DNA from: an uncultured bacterium
GTDB taxonomy: Bacteria; Patescibacteriota; Minisyncoccia; Moranbacterales; GWC2-37-73
Direction of reading: 5' to 3'
Assembly (NCBI GenBank): GCA_903824515.1
Contig: CAIJXA010000109.1
Span: 1 to 7,783 of the forward strand
Length of the DNA: 7,783 bases
The position numbers and the translations under genes are program-made. Shown here piece by piece: positions 1-7,411 of this stretch. Every line of letters starts with the position of its first letter. The stretch's first letter is position 1. The notes under the pieces are model-generated. The model was not told where the DNA came from, ran no database searches, and worked only from the letters and a program-made list of their open reading frames with translations.

Positions 1-1
1 G

Positions 2-373
2 GCGGTTGATGGGGGCTCGACCAATGCAGAAGAGATTGAACTGACAGCACTAAACAATGCTTATTATGATATTGACCGTTTCGGTCTTTCTTTTGTGGCA
101 TCTCCGCGGCATGCGGATATGCTTTTTGTGACTGGGCCAGTGACGCGCAATTTGGAAACAGCGGTGCGCACGACCTATGAAGCTGCTCCGCGTCCATGTA
201 TCGTAGTGGCGGTTGGGGATGGTGCTTGTGACGGTGGCATTTGGAAAGATTCATATGCGGTGGTTGGCGGTGTTGAGAAGGTGATTCCGGTTGATATCAA
301 AATTCCTGGTGATCCTCCGACTCCGACGGAAATTTTACGCGGGGTCTTATCTGCCCTCAAGGGGAAAGTTTAA
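2..373 (+). CDS. hyfI: NuoB/HyfI-like small subunit of an Ehr-type complex, 3' part, Fe-S ligands lost
   Basis: The gene enters from upstream; 123 codons and a TAA are visible. A GTG at 95 lies mid-domain and is not the true start. In group 4 hydrogenases and complex I this subunit sits at the membrane interface and carries the proximal (N2) [4Fe-4S] cluster. Family landmarks are clear: EIEL-x-ALNN at about 12-20, SPRHAD at 34-39, VTGPV, GGIW, IPVDIKIPG-x-PPTP near the end. The four cluster cysteines are all replaced. The usual CNGC reads TNAE (bases 20-31), the Cys of G-D-C is Gly (221-223), and the Cys of PGCPP is Asp (GAT, 311-313). One Cys remains at 227-229, two residues after the lost third ligand; one Cys cannot replace the set. 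Conservation around each site argues for deliberate loss and not decay. The family call is firm; the absence of a cluster is inferred from the residues. HyfB follows after 58 bases. Confidence 0.9.
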   Translation, partial: AVDGGSTNAEEIELTALNNAYYDIDRFGLSFVASPRHADMLFVTGPVTRNLETAVRTTYEAAPRPCIVVAVGDGACDGGIWKDSYAVVGGVEKVIPVDIKIPGDPPTPTEILRGVLSALKGKV

Positions 374-431
374 ATCTCTAGAGTAAATATTTTCTAAAAT
401 TTTTTGTAGGTTTTAAATTTAATTAAATTAT

Positions 432-2438
432 ATGACGATTAATTTCATAGCATACGCAATATTTGCATATTTTCTCGGACTGATTTTTTCTGGTTTATTT
501 GCACTGCTTGGCGGTCAATGGCGAAAATCTATCCAGCTTTTTGTGCTTTCAAATTTGGTTGGTTTTATTGCTGGGCTTTCTTTTTTGTTTAATTTTGCTT
601 CAAAACAAATTGTTTTGGTTAACGTTGACTGGTTTTTTCAATTTTCGCCAACTCTTAATTTGCTTTCGGCAATTTTCTTAACATTTATTAGCTTGATATC
701 AAGCTTGGTGGGCGTGTATAGCTTGAGATACTTGGAGCTATATGAAGAAATTTATAACCCGGCGATGACTCAATTTTTGATTGTGGTTTTTGTTTTCGGG
801 ATGCAGGGCGTCCTTTTTGCAAATAACACTTTTTCATTTTTACTTTTGTGGGAGGTGATGTCTGTTTCTTCGTTCTTTTTGGTTTTCGCAGATAGAAAAG
901 AGCAATCCCTGAAAGCGGCTTTCTTTTATTTTGTGATGACGCATTTGGGAGCTTCGGCCATTTTGGGAGGATTTTTGATTCTGGGTAATGGTTCGCTGCT
1001 TTTTGATTTTTCCAATGTCAAAAGTGCTTCGCAAAATCTTTCACCAATGTTAGAAACCGCGGCTTTCTTGTTGTTTTTGTTCGGCTTTGGTAGTAAGGCT
1101 GGTCTGGTTCCATTTCATGTTTGGCTTCCAGAGGCACACCCAGGGGCTCCCAGCAATGTTTCTGCTCTGATGTCAGGCTTGATGTTAAAGGTTGCAGTTT
1201 TTGGTTTTGTAAAGATTGTTTTTGCCTTTGTCGGCCTCCCGGCCTGGACTGGACTGCTTGTGGTTGTGCTCGGACTTTTGTCTGGATTTGTTGGAGCCTT
1301 GCATGCTGCAGTTGAGCGAGACATGAAGAAAATTTTTGCTTTCAGCAGTATTGAAAATATTGGAATTATTTTTACAATGTTAGGCGTGTCGCTGTTTTTA
1401 CTGGCTCAAGCTAATGGCAGGGAGGTGGCTGCAATTTCAAATATAATTTTAGCATTCGCAATTTTTCATGCTATTAATCATGCATTTTTTAAAACAGCCC
1501 TTTTTTTGAGTAGTGGCGTAGCGATTAGTCGCTTTCACAGTCGAAGTCTGGAGGTTATGGGTGGTCTTGCGAAAATTATGCCGCTCTTTTCATTTGCTTT
1601 TTTGCTTTCTATTTTGGGTTCATTGCCACTGCCTCCATTTGGAACTTTTTATGGGGAGTGGGGCTTTATTCAAAACATTGTGACAGTTTTGCACAGCTCA
1701 AAAATCGAAACAGGCGTGGCAATTGCCATGGTGGCCATACTTTCCTTGGTTGGCCTTATTAGCGGTCTGGCGACTTTTGCAATGGTGAAAGTTTTTGGCA
1801 TTTCAATGTTAGGACTTGCTCGTGATAAACATCTTGATGCCAGTACCGATGAAAAGAAAGACTGGTTTCTCATCTTGCCAATCTTGGTGCTCGCCTTAGG
1901 CGTTGTATTTTTGGGAATTTTTGCGAAAAATGTCATTGGTTTTTTGAACTTTAATGCAAATATTTTAACTGGCAATCGCCTTGCTGGGAGTTATTTCGCG
2001 GGTAGTCAATTTTCTTCCTTAGCTGCATTTTTCTTTACATTTTTTGTTTTAGCAGTTGCATATTTGCTTTATTACTATTTTAGAAAAAATATTACTGAAA
2101 GAAAATATCAGACTTGGGATTGCGGGCAACCAATTGATGAAACTATGGAATATAGCGCAACTGCTTTTTCTGCCCCGATTCGTTTTTTCTTTTTGCAACT
2201 AATCAGGCGCGACAAGAAAATTCAATCAAGGCCAGTGGTTGAAACTAATCAATGGATACGTCAATATTCATTTTCGCTGGCTTTTGGCTCTGTTTGGAAG
2301 GAGCATTTCTATCAACCGGTTATTGATATATTGCATTTTTTTGCTGAAAGAATTAAGGTTCTGCAGGGCGGTCGTATTCAATATTATTTGCTTTTCGTGC
2401 TAGGCACGCTAATTGTGACGTTAATAATATTTTTATAA
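432..2438 (+). CDS. hyfB: HyfB-like proton-translocating membrane subunit (NuoL/MrpA family)
   Basis: This 668-residue polytopic protein is close to E. coli HyfB in length (about 670). It forms one antiporter-like channel of the membrane arm. Key residues are present: the TM5 Glu in LLLWE (E141), the TM7 Lys in GFGSKAGLVPFHVWLPEAH (K222), the H346-x3-H350-x3-K354 array in the broken-helix region, and a TM12 acidic residue in PPFGTFYGEW (E409), where NuoL has a Lys and HyfB proteins usually a Glu. The C-terminal region has the Hyf/Hyc signature TWDCGQP (C564) followed by YSATAFSAPIR, then an amphipathic segment and a last TM helix. These matches separate it from true NuoL. No Shine-Dalgarno sequence precedes the ATG; the 58 bases upstream are AT-rich. 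The stop is followed by a 44-base gap to the next gene, so co-transcription is likely. Nothing suggests damage. Confidence 0.95.
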   Translation: MTINFIAYAIFAYFLGLIFSGLFALLGGQWRKSIQLFVLSNLVGFIAGLSFLFNFASKQIVLVNVDWFFQFSPTLNLLSAIFLTFISLISSLVGVYSLRYLELYEEIYNPAMTQFLIVVFVFGMQGVLFANNTFSFLLLWEVMSVSSFFLVFADRKEQSLKAAFFYFVMTHLGASAILGGFLILGNGSLLFDFSNVKSASQNLSPMLETAAFLLFLFGFGSKAGLVPFHVWLPEAHPGAPSNVSALMSGLMLKVAVFGFVKIVFAFVGLPAWTGLLVVVLGLLSGFVGALHAAVERDMKKIFAFSSIENIGIIFTMLGVSLFLLAQANGREVAAISNIILAFAIFHAINHAFFKTALFLSSGVAISRFHSRSLEVMGGLAKIMPLFSFAFLLSILGSLPLPPFGTFYGEWGFIQNIVTVLHSSKIETGVAIAMVAILSLVGLISGLATFAMVKVFGISMLGLARDKHLDASTDEKKDWFLILPILVLALGVVFLGIFAKNVIGFLNFNANILTGNRLAGSYFAGSQFSSLAAFFFTFFVLAVAYLLYYYFRKNITERKYQTWDCGQPIDETMEYSATAFSAPIRFFFLQLIRRDKKIQSRPVVETNQWIRQYSFSLAFGSVWKEHFYQPVIDILHFFAERIKVLQGGRIQYYLLFVLGTLIVTLIIFL

Positions 2439-2482
2439 TTTAAATGCCCCTCGCTTTTTAATGAATATTTAACGAATATTAT

Positions 2483-4078
2483 ATGAATCCAATCTTCGCA
2501 ACTTTATTACAAGCCATTTTCATTCTCGCTGTCGCCCCCTTAGCGATGGGGACGGTTCGCTTTTGCAAGGCTCGCTTGCAAGGACGTTATGGCGCCTCAC
2601 CGCTTTTGCCGTATTATACTTTGGCAACTTTGCTGAAAAAAGAGATGGTGATTTCAAATGCGACTTCTTGGATTTTTCGAGCAGTTCCATTTGTAGTGCT
2701 TTCAACTTCCGTTATTTTGGCTGCTGCGCTGCCACTGCTTTTTGTGGGCGGCAAGCTTGCTAGTCTTAGCGATTTTCTTTTTGTGGCTGGGATATTGATG
2801 CTTGGTTCGATATTCCTTGTATTGGGCGGCCTTGATACTGGCAGTGCTTTTGGCGGCATGGGCTCAAGTCGCGAGATGACAATTACAGCTCTTATTGAAC
2901 CAATTATTATAATGGTTTTTGTGGCTATGGGTTTTGTTGCCGGCACTTTTGCTATTGATGGAATGGTCAGCCAGCCACTTGTTTTTGCTCATCCATATTT
3001 AGCGCTTTCTGTTTTTGCTTTTTTTCTGGTCTCGCTGGCTGAAAACGCTCGCTATCCTGTCGACAATCCGGCAACTCATCTTGAGCTGACAATGGTTCAT
3101 GAGGCTATGATCTTGGAATATAGTGGTCCATATTTAGCTATGCTAGAGTATGCCAGTGCAATTAAATTGACAGTTTTTGCAATTTTACTGACAAATTTTA
3201 TTTTTCCAGCTACTGTTTTTACAGTTGCCAGTACGGGTTTTTTTGGCGCAATCTTTGCAATTGCAATTGGGATTTTCAAGGTGGTGGCTGCGATGGGATT
3301 GTTGGCACTGTTAGAATCAACAGTTGTCAAAATGAGATTTTATCGCCTGCAGGAATATATGTCCATCGCTTTTTTCACAGCCTTATCCGGAATGTTGATT
3401 GCACTTTTTTCATCTTTTGTTAGTGTTAATATTGAGTATCACACATTTTTTGGAGCCTTAGCCGTCTTTTTTGTGGTGCTGCTTTTTGGTCGCGCTCGAA
3501 GTTATACAATGGTGAGATATTATGCTCTTTCTTCGCTTTCGATTGCAGGAATCGCATTTAGTTTGTCTTTTATTTTTCAAGCCGAGAAACAGCATTTGTG
3601 GATTTTTGCGGCGGTTACAATTTTAATCAAAACTATTATGGTTCCATATGTGATCAGATATGCACAAAAAAAGCACAAAGATTTGATTAGTGCGCCATCA
3701 TTTTTGAAACCTGCCTCGAGCTACTTTGTGATTGTGGCTATTCTTGGCGTGACATTCTTTATTATGCAGCACACCCCAATTGTGGGAATTGTTGAGTTTG
3801 ATACTTTGCTTTATGTCTCAATTGCATTGATTGGCATTGGGCTGGCGACGATGATTGTGCATCGCAACATTTTGTCGCAAGTTTTGGGCTTACTGACAAT
3901 GGAAAATGGGGTAACTGTTTTCACTTTGGTTACGGTCAAATCTTTGCCATTAGTGATTGAGCTTGGCGTATTTGCGATTATTGTTGTGAGCGCCTTTATT
4001 TTGTCGATTTTGGGCTCAAGGATTAGGGAATTTTATGGTTCAACTGATACTGAAAAGCTTCGCATCCTAACTGAATAA
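2483..4078 (+). CDS. hyfC: HyfC-HyfE fusion: NuoH-like anchor joined to NuoK-like subunit
   Basis: One 531-residue frame covers two normally separate subunits. Residues 1 to about 310 are HyfC/NuoH-like: an N-terminal helix, LQGRYGASPLLPYY at about 33-46, and the acidic loop AENARYPVDNPATHLEL continuing to MVHEAMILEYSG (E187, R190, D194, E201, E207, E212). In complex I this loop couples the redox arm to the proton channels. Residues about 312-531 are HyfE-like: several TM helices, the IKTIMVPYVIR segment, and the GLLTMENG motif with E474, the buried acid of the NuoK/MrpC type. The combined length roughly equals HyfC plus HyfE, so this is a direct fusion with no added domain. HyfD, a third antiporter subunit between C and E in E. 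coli hyf, is absent. No clear ribosome binding site precedes the ATG. A sequencing-error fusion is possible but unlikely, as the join is smooth. The E half would be hyfE if separate. Confidence 0.9.
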   Translation: MNPIFATLLQAIFILAVAPLAMGTVRFCKARLQGRYGASPLLPYYTLATLLKKEMVISNATSWIFRAVPFVVLSTSVILAAALPLLFVGGKLASLSDFLFVAGILMLGSIFLVLGGLDTGSAFGGMGSSREMTITALIEPIIIMVFVAMGFVAGTFAIDGMVSQPLVFAHPYLALSVFAFFLVSLAENARYPVDNPATHLELTMVHEAMILEYSGPYLAMLEYASAIKLTVFAILLTNFIFPATVFTVASTGFFGAIFAIAIGIFKVVAAMGLLALLESTVVKMRFYRLQEYMSIAFFTALSGMLIALFSSFVSVNIEYHTFFGALAVFFVVLLFGRARSYTMVRYYALSSLSIAGIAFSLSFIFQAEKQHLWIFAAVTILIKTIMVPYVIRYAQKKHKDLISAPSFLKPASSYFVIVAILGVTFFIMQHTPIVGIVEFDTLLYVSIALIGIGLATMIVHRNILSQVLGLLTMENGVTVFTLVTVKSLPLVIELGVFAIIVVSAFILSILGSRIREFYGSTDTEKLRILTE

Positions 4079-4090
4079 CAATTTTTTTAG

Positions 4091-4174
4091 ATGTTATTCT
4101 GGACTTGATCTGGAATCTACGTAGATTCCAGAAATATATTCAGGACAGGCTCTGAAACAAGATCAGGATGACAT
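4091..4174. repeat. Composite palindromic (REP/MITE-like) element between hyfC-hyfE and hyfF
   Basis: The termini are imperfect inverted repeats: ATGTTATTCTGG at the left, and ATGTCATCCTGA when the right end is read on the opposite strand. Their match continues weakly inwards through CTTG. Most differences are transitions, which would be G-U pairs in RNA. A perfect 22-base palindrome (4110-4131) is nested near the left end. GTCATCCTGA-like ends occur in dispersed palindromic repeats of several bacteria, from general recall. It fills most of the 129-base gap, the largest inside the operon. No T-run follows, so it is not an obvious terminator, though it may fold in mRNA and alter stability or the ratio of flanking products. 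Being a dispersed family is an inference. Confidence 0.6.
4110..4131. repeat. Perfect 22-base palindrome
   Basis: CTGGAATCTAC is followed directly by GTAGATTCCAG, its exact reverse complement, with no spacer. It lies inside the larger repeat element. In RNA it would form a hairpin with a small loop at the TACGTA centre; in DNA it could be a dimeric protein site. No poly-T follows. The palindrome is read directly; any role is unknown. Confidence 0.9.
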
Positions 4175-4207
4175 GAAAATATATTTTGAAGAATTAATAA
4201 AAAATTT

Positions 4208-5683
4208 ATGACTCCAATTATCACAATCATCTTTATTTTTGCAGGTTCTGCCGGTGCAATTTTTTCAAAAAAAGAAAAGCAAATTTTGCTGAGCACGGTC
4301 GTTTTTGCTTTGCTTGGGAGTCTTTCGGTTTTTGCAATTTCAATGCCGGTACTTTTTCAATTTTCAGAAAATTGGCACGATTCCATCTGGCTATTGGATG
4401 GCTTTTCTGCTCTGATGGCGTCGCTGGTGGCTTTTGTATATCTGATGGCAAGCATTGTCAGCGTTCGTTATATCGGTCATGAATACAAGGAAAAAATAAT
4501 CACTTTTGCTGATTTGAAATTATATTTTTCACTGCTACATGTTTTTGCACTTTGCATGGTCTTAACTGTGCTGGCCAACAATTCCTTATTTTTGTGGATG
4601 GCGCTCGAGGGAACAACCCTCTCCTCGACTTTCTTGGTGGGCCTTTATCGCAAGAAAACTTCTGCTGAGGCAGCTTGGAAATATATCATTATTTGCTCAA
4701 CCGGCATAAGTTTGGGACTTTTGGGAATTTTACTTTTTGGTTATGGAACTTCAATTGGTGGTCTTAAGGGCGATGGCATTTTCGCTTTAACTTCGCTTAT
4801 TCAAAATGCACATTTGATTTCTCCTGACATTGTGAAGTGGGCTTTTGTCTTCTTGTTTATTGGTTTTGGGGCAAAACTTGGAATTGTTCCGATGCACATC
4901 TGGTTGGCCGATGCTCATAGCAATGCTCCTTCGCCAATCTCAGGTTTATTCTCAGGAATTTTGCTGAACATTGCGCTTTATGGAATCATTCGCTTCAGGT
5001 TTATTACTGACCTGGCTCTTGGTAGCAGTCAATGGACGGGGCGCTTATTTTTGTTTTTTGGTTTCATTTCAATTTTGGTGCCAGCCTTTATGCTGTTGGT
5101 ACAAAAAAATTACAAAAGAATGTTGGCCTATTCAAGTGTTGAACATATGGGACTTATCAATTTCGCCCTAGCTCTTTCGCCGCTGGGTGCGCTCGCTGCC
5201 GTGATTCATATGATTGGGCACACCTTGACGAAATCAATGTTGTTTTTTGGCGCTGGAGAAATTTTGACCAAATATAAAACAACCCAAACCGAAAAAATAA
5301 AGGGTTTAATGAGGAGAGCGCCGTATACTGGCACCTTGTTTTTGTTGGCAATCTTAGCGATTATAGCGTTGCCGCCGTCAATCTTATTTGTGAGTGAATA
5401 TACCATTTTTGCAATTGCTTTTGCAATGCATCCAATTCTTTCAATTTGCGTCTTTTTGGCGCTCAGTGTGATTGCTTATGCAATGCTCAAATCAACAATT
5501 GGGATGCTTTTTTCAATAGGTAGTGAAGGGGATAATCAGCAAAAAGAAAAATGGAATACTGTGCATTGGGTAATGACTTTGCAATTAATTTTAATAGTAA
5601 GTCTGACATTTTTTTTCTCCTCAAGCAGCGGACTGGTATTTATTGATTCAATTGCAAAAAATACGATTTATATAAGTAGGTAA
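4208..5683 (+). CDS. hyfF: HyfF-like proton-translocating membrane subunit (NuoN/MrpD family)
   Basis: This 491-residue polytopic protein is slightly shorter than E. coli HyfF (about 526). It is the second antiporter-like channel of the membrane arm. Visible key residues are the TM5 Glu in LWMALEGTTLSS (E134), the TM7 Lys in GFGAKLGIVPMHIWLADAHS (K223), H334-x3-H338-x3-K342 with the same spacing as in the HyfB-like protein, and the TM12 acid in FVSEYTIF (E397). LEGTTLSSTFLVG and EAAWKYIIICSTG are typical of HyfF and separate it from NuoM and NuoN of NADH dehydrogenase. The ATG at 4208 is the first in frame with the conserved N-terminal helix; no good ribosome binding site precedes it. The stop lies 5 bases before the next ATG, so the two genes are almost certainly co-translated. 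Confidence 0.93.
   Translation: MTPIITIIFIFAGSAGAIFSKKEKQILLSTVVFALLGSLSVFAISMPVLFQFSENWHDSIWLLDGFSALMASLVAFVYLMASIVSVRYIGHEYKEKIITFADLKLYFSLLHVFALCMVLTVLANNSLFLWMALEGTTLSSTFLVGLYRKKTSAEAAWKYIIICSTGISLGLLGILLFGYGTSIGGLKGDGIFALTSLIQNAHLISPDIVKWAFVFLFIGFGAKLGIVPMHIWLADAHSNAPSPISGLFSGILLNIALYGIIRFRFITDLALGSSQWTGRLFLFFGFISILVPAFMLLVQKNYKRMLAYSSVEHMGLINFALALSPLGALAAVIHMIGHTLTKSMLFFGAGEILTKYKTTQTEKIKGLMRRAPYTGTLFLLAILAIIALPPSILFVSEYTIFAIAFAMHPILSICVFLALSVIAYAMLKSTIGMLFSIGSEGDNQQKEKWNTVHWVMTLQLILIVSLTFFFSSSSGLVFIDSIAKNTIYISR
5675..5680 (+). promoter_or_regulatory. Weak ribosome binding site for the large subunit
   Basis: AGTAGG lies in the last codons of the HyfF-like gene, 8 bases before the ATG at 5689. 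Another in-frame ATG at 5695 would be 14 bases away, so the first start is preferred. Translation probably couples to the upstream stop. Confidence 0.45.
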
Positions 5684-5688
5684 ATAAT

Positions 5689-7254
5689 ATGATTATGAAC
5701 ATTATTGATATTCTCAAAAATTTTTCGCAGATTCAAGTGATTGGTCAAAAAGGTGATACTGTTTTTGCATCCGTGGCTCGGGAAGAATTGGCCTATGTGA
5801 CAACGATTTTGGTCAGTGAATATGGGCTTAGTCTGTCATCGCTTTTTGGCACGGATAATCGCCAGGAAAACCAAACATTTGGCGTGCATGTGATTTTCGG
5901 GAGTGATCAATCCCAGCAATGGCTCAAACTTTCAATTTCAGTTCCAGCCAGTGATCCGCAATATCCATCAATCACTAAAACCATCATGGCCGCTCATTGG
6001 TATGAGCGTTATTTGCAAGATATGTTTGGCGTGGTTGCAAAAGGTCATCCCGATTCGAGAAGGTTGGTGAATCATGAAAATATTCCAGAGGAAACTTTTC
6101 CTTTGCGTAAAGATTTTGCCTGGAATACAAAGCTTGAAAAAGCCAAGGTTGCCTATCCAATGCACCATATAAAAGGTGAGGGAATTTTTGAAATTCCTGT
6201 TGGACCTATTCATGCTGGAATTATTGAGCCAGGACATTTTCGTTTCAACGTGGCCGGCGAAAGAATTTTAACCCTGGAAGGAAAATTGTTTTTCACGCAC
6301 AAAGGGGTGGAAAAATTGCTGGAAGGAAAAACTATTGAGCAAGCTTTGCCATTTGTGGAAAGACTTTCGGGTGACATGTCGGTAGCCCACGGCTTGGCCT
6401 TTGTTCAGGCAACTGAAAGAAATGCTGTTTGTAGGATTTCGCCCCGCGCCGAGCATCTGCGAGCTTTGGTTTGCGAATTGGAAAGAATCACCATGCATAT
6501 TCACGACTTGGCTAATATTGGCGGGATGGGAACAGGCTATTCTTTCATTGCGGCCAATGGTTTTCGCATCAAAGAGCGAATGATGCGACTTTCTGGTATC
6601 ATTTTTGGCAATCGATTTTGGCGAGGCTTTGTTGTCCCTGGCGGCGTGTCGTTTGATATTGATAATCACAAGTTAGAAAAAATTCTTTTGATTTCGAAAG
6701 ATGCTTGCAACGAAATGCAAAAAATTGTCGCTCAAGCTTTGGCTTCGGATGGGTTCTTGGATCGTTTGCAAACCACGGGCGTGCTTCCCTTGGAAGCAGC
6801 CAGCGCTTTTGGCGCTCTTGGAATTGCTGCTCGCGGATCAGGACTCGATCGCGACGTTCGCCGAGATCATCCGCACGGCGCCTACAAAGAATATCCAGTT
6901 GAAATTGCCAAGGAAAAAAAGGGCGATGTGTATTGCCGCTATTTGATTAGGCTTGCGGAGCTCAAAACTTCAATTGAATTGATTGAGAAAATAATTAAAA
7001 ATATTCCAGATGGTGAAATTAAAACTACTTTTGAAACTAAAGATGGATTTGCACTTGGTGCAGTTGAAAGCTGGCGCGGAGAAATCTTGTGCGCTTTAGA
7101 AATCAAAAACGGAGTGATAGAACGTTGCTTTCCGCGCGATCCATCCTTTTGCAATTGGGCCCTCTTTGGAATTATGGGTCCCGGCAATATCGTCCCAGAT
7201 TTCCCACTCATCAACAAATCTTTGAATCTAAGTTACTCGGGAACAGACCTTTAG
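5689..7254 (+). CDS. hyfG: HyfG-like large subunit (NuoC-NuoD fusion) lacking all Ni ligands
   Basis: A 521-residue soluble subunit. Residues 1 to about 155 are NuoC-like, with HWYERYLQDMFG (W104, E106, D111) and GHPDSRRL leading to PLRKDF (138-143). From about 165 the NuoD/hydrogenase-large-subunit domain begins: GPIHAGIIEPGHFRF (172-186), HKGVE (204-208), then the first metal-site region. There the usual R-[IV]-C-G-x-C reads R-L-S-G-D-M, so both cysteines are lost (S227, M230), while the SVAHGLAFVQA context is kept. At the end, DPC-x-x-CT-[DN]-x is replaced by NLSYSGTDL: S515 and G518 stand where the cysteines would be. The protein stops right after this motif, so it has no C-terminal peptide for a hydrogenase-maturation endopeptidase. 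Loss of Ni ligands defines Ehr-type proteins. It cannot be a [NiFe] hydrogenase. What its pocket binds is unknown. Fusion of NuoC and NuoD is normal for HyfG/HycE. Confidence 0.95.
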   Translation: MIMNIIDILKNFSQIQVIGQKGDTVFASVAREELAYVTTILVSEYGLSLSSLFGTDNRQENQTFGVHVIFGSDQSQQWLKLSISVPASDPQYPSITKTIMAAHWYERYLQDMFGVVAKGHPDSRRLVNHENIPEETFPLRKDFAWNTKLEKAKVAYPMHHIKGEGIFEIPVGPIHAGIIEPGHFRFNVAGERILTLEGKLFFTHKGVEKLLEGKTIEQALPFVERLSGDMSVAHGLAFVQATERNAVCRISPRAEHLRALVCELERITMHIHDLANIGGMGTGYSFIAANGFRIKERMMRLSGIIFGNRFWRGFVVPGGVSFDIDNHKLEKILLISKDACNEMQKIVAQALASDGFLDRLQTTGVLPLEAASAFGALGIAARGSGLDRDVRRDHPHGAYKEYPVEIAKEKKGDVYCRYLIRLAELKTSIELIEKIIKNIPDGEIKTTFETKDGFALGAVESWRGEILCALEIKNGVIERCFPRDPSFCNWALFGIMGPGNIVPDFPLINKSLNLSYSGTDL

Positions 7255-7255
7255 C

Positions 7256-7372
7256 AGCTTATTAGGCTTTAGCTTTTTAGCTTTTTAAGAAAGCAAAAGA
7301 GAATGGATTTTAAATTAGTGTTGCTTGGTAGTCATGGTTTGTATTTCCTAAAAAGCTAACGCCTAAGAAGCT
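7256..7372. repeat. Imperfect long inverted repeat just after the operon
   Basis: Arms 7256-7280 and 7348-7372 pair at 23 of 25 positions across a 67-base loop. The decamer CTAAAAAGCT occurs twice, at 7348-7357 and 7371-7380, and either copy can pair with AGCTTTTTAG at 7271-7280. The left arm starts 2 bases after the large-subunit stop. It could protect the mRNA 3' end, or be a decayed mobile repeat. No coding frame is convincing within it. Confidence 0.65.
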
Positions 7373-7411
7373 AAAAAGCTGTCCTTAAGAGTTATCCACC
7401 TTCCACCCTTC

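Noticed and set aside
1670..1975. 101-residue open frame on the - strand
   Set aside because: It is a shadow of the HyfB-like gene, made of low-complexity Lys/Thr/Ile-rich sequence typical of antisense to hydrophobic codons.
2462..2482. Repeated GAATATT just before the HyfC-HyfE start
   Set aside because: It is a short AT-rich repeat expected by chance in this composition, with no evidence of a binding site.
6268..6669. 133-residue open frame on the - strand
   Set aside because: It lies wholly inside the conserved large-subunit gene and shows no recognisable motif.
2..7254. Decaying hydrogenase operon (pseudogenes)
   Set aside because: All visible frames are open, have family lengths and keep family motifs. 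The substitutions are confined to metal ligands, which does not fit random decay.
5689..7254. Active [NiFe] hydrogenase or NADH dehydrogenase NuoCD
   Set aside because: No Ni-binding Cys pair remains, and the motifs GPIHAGIIEPGHFRF, HKGVE and NLSYSGTDL are hydrogenase/Ehr-like and not NuoD-like.
7392..7400. DnaA-box-like TTATCCACC
   Set aside because: It is a single copy with one mismatch, and there is no cluster or dnaA/dnaN context to suggest an origin.
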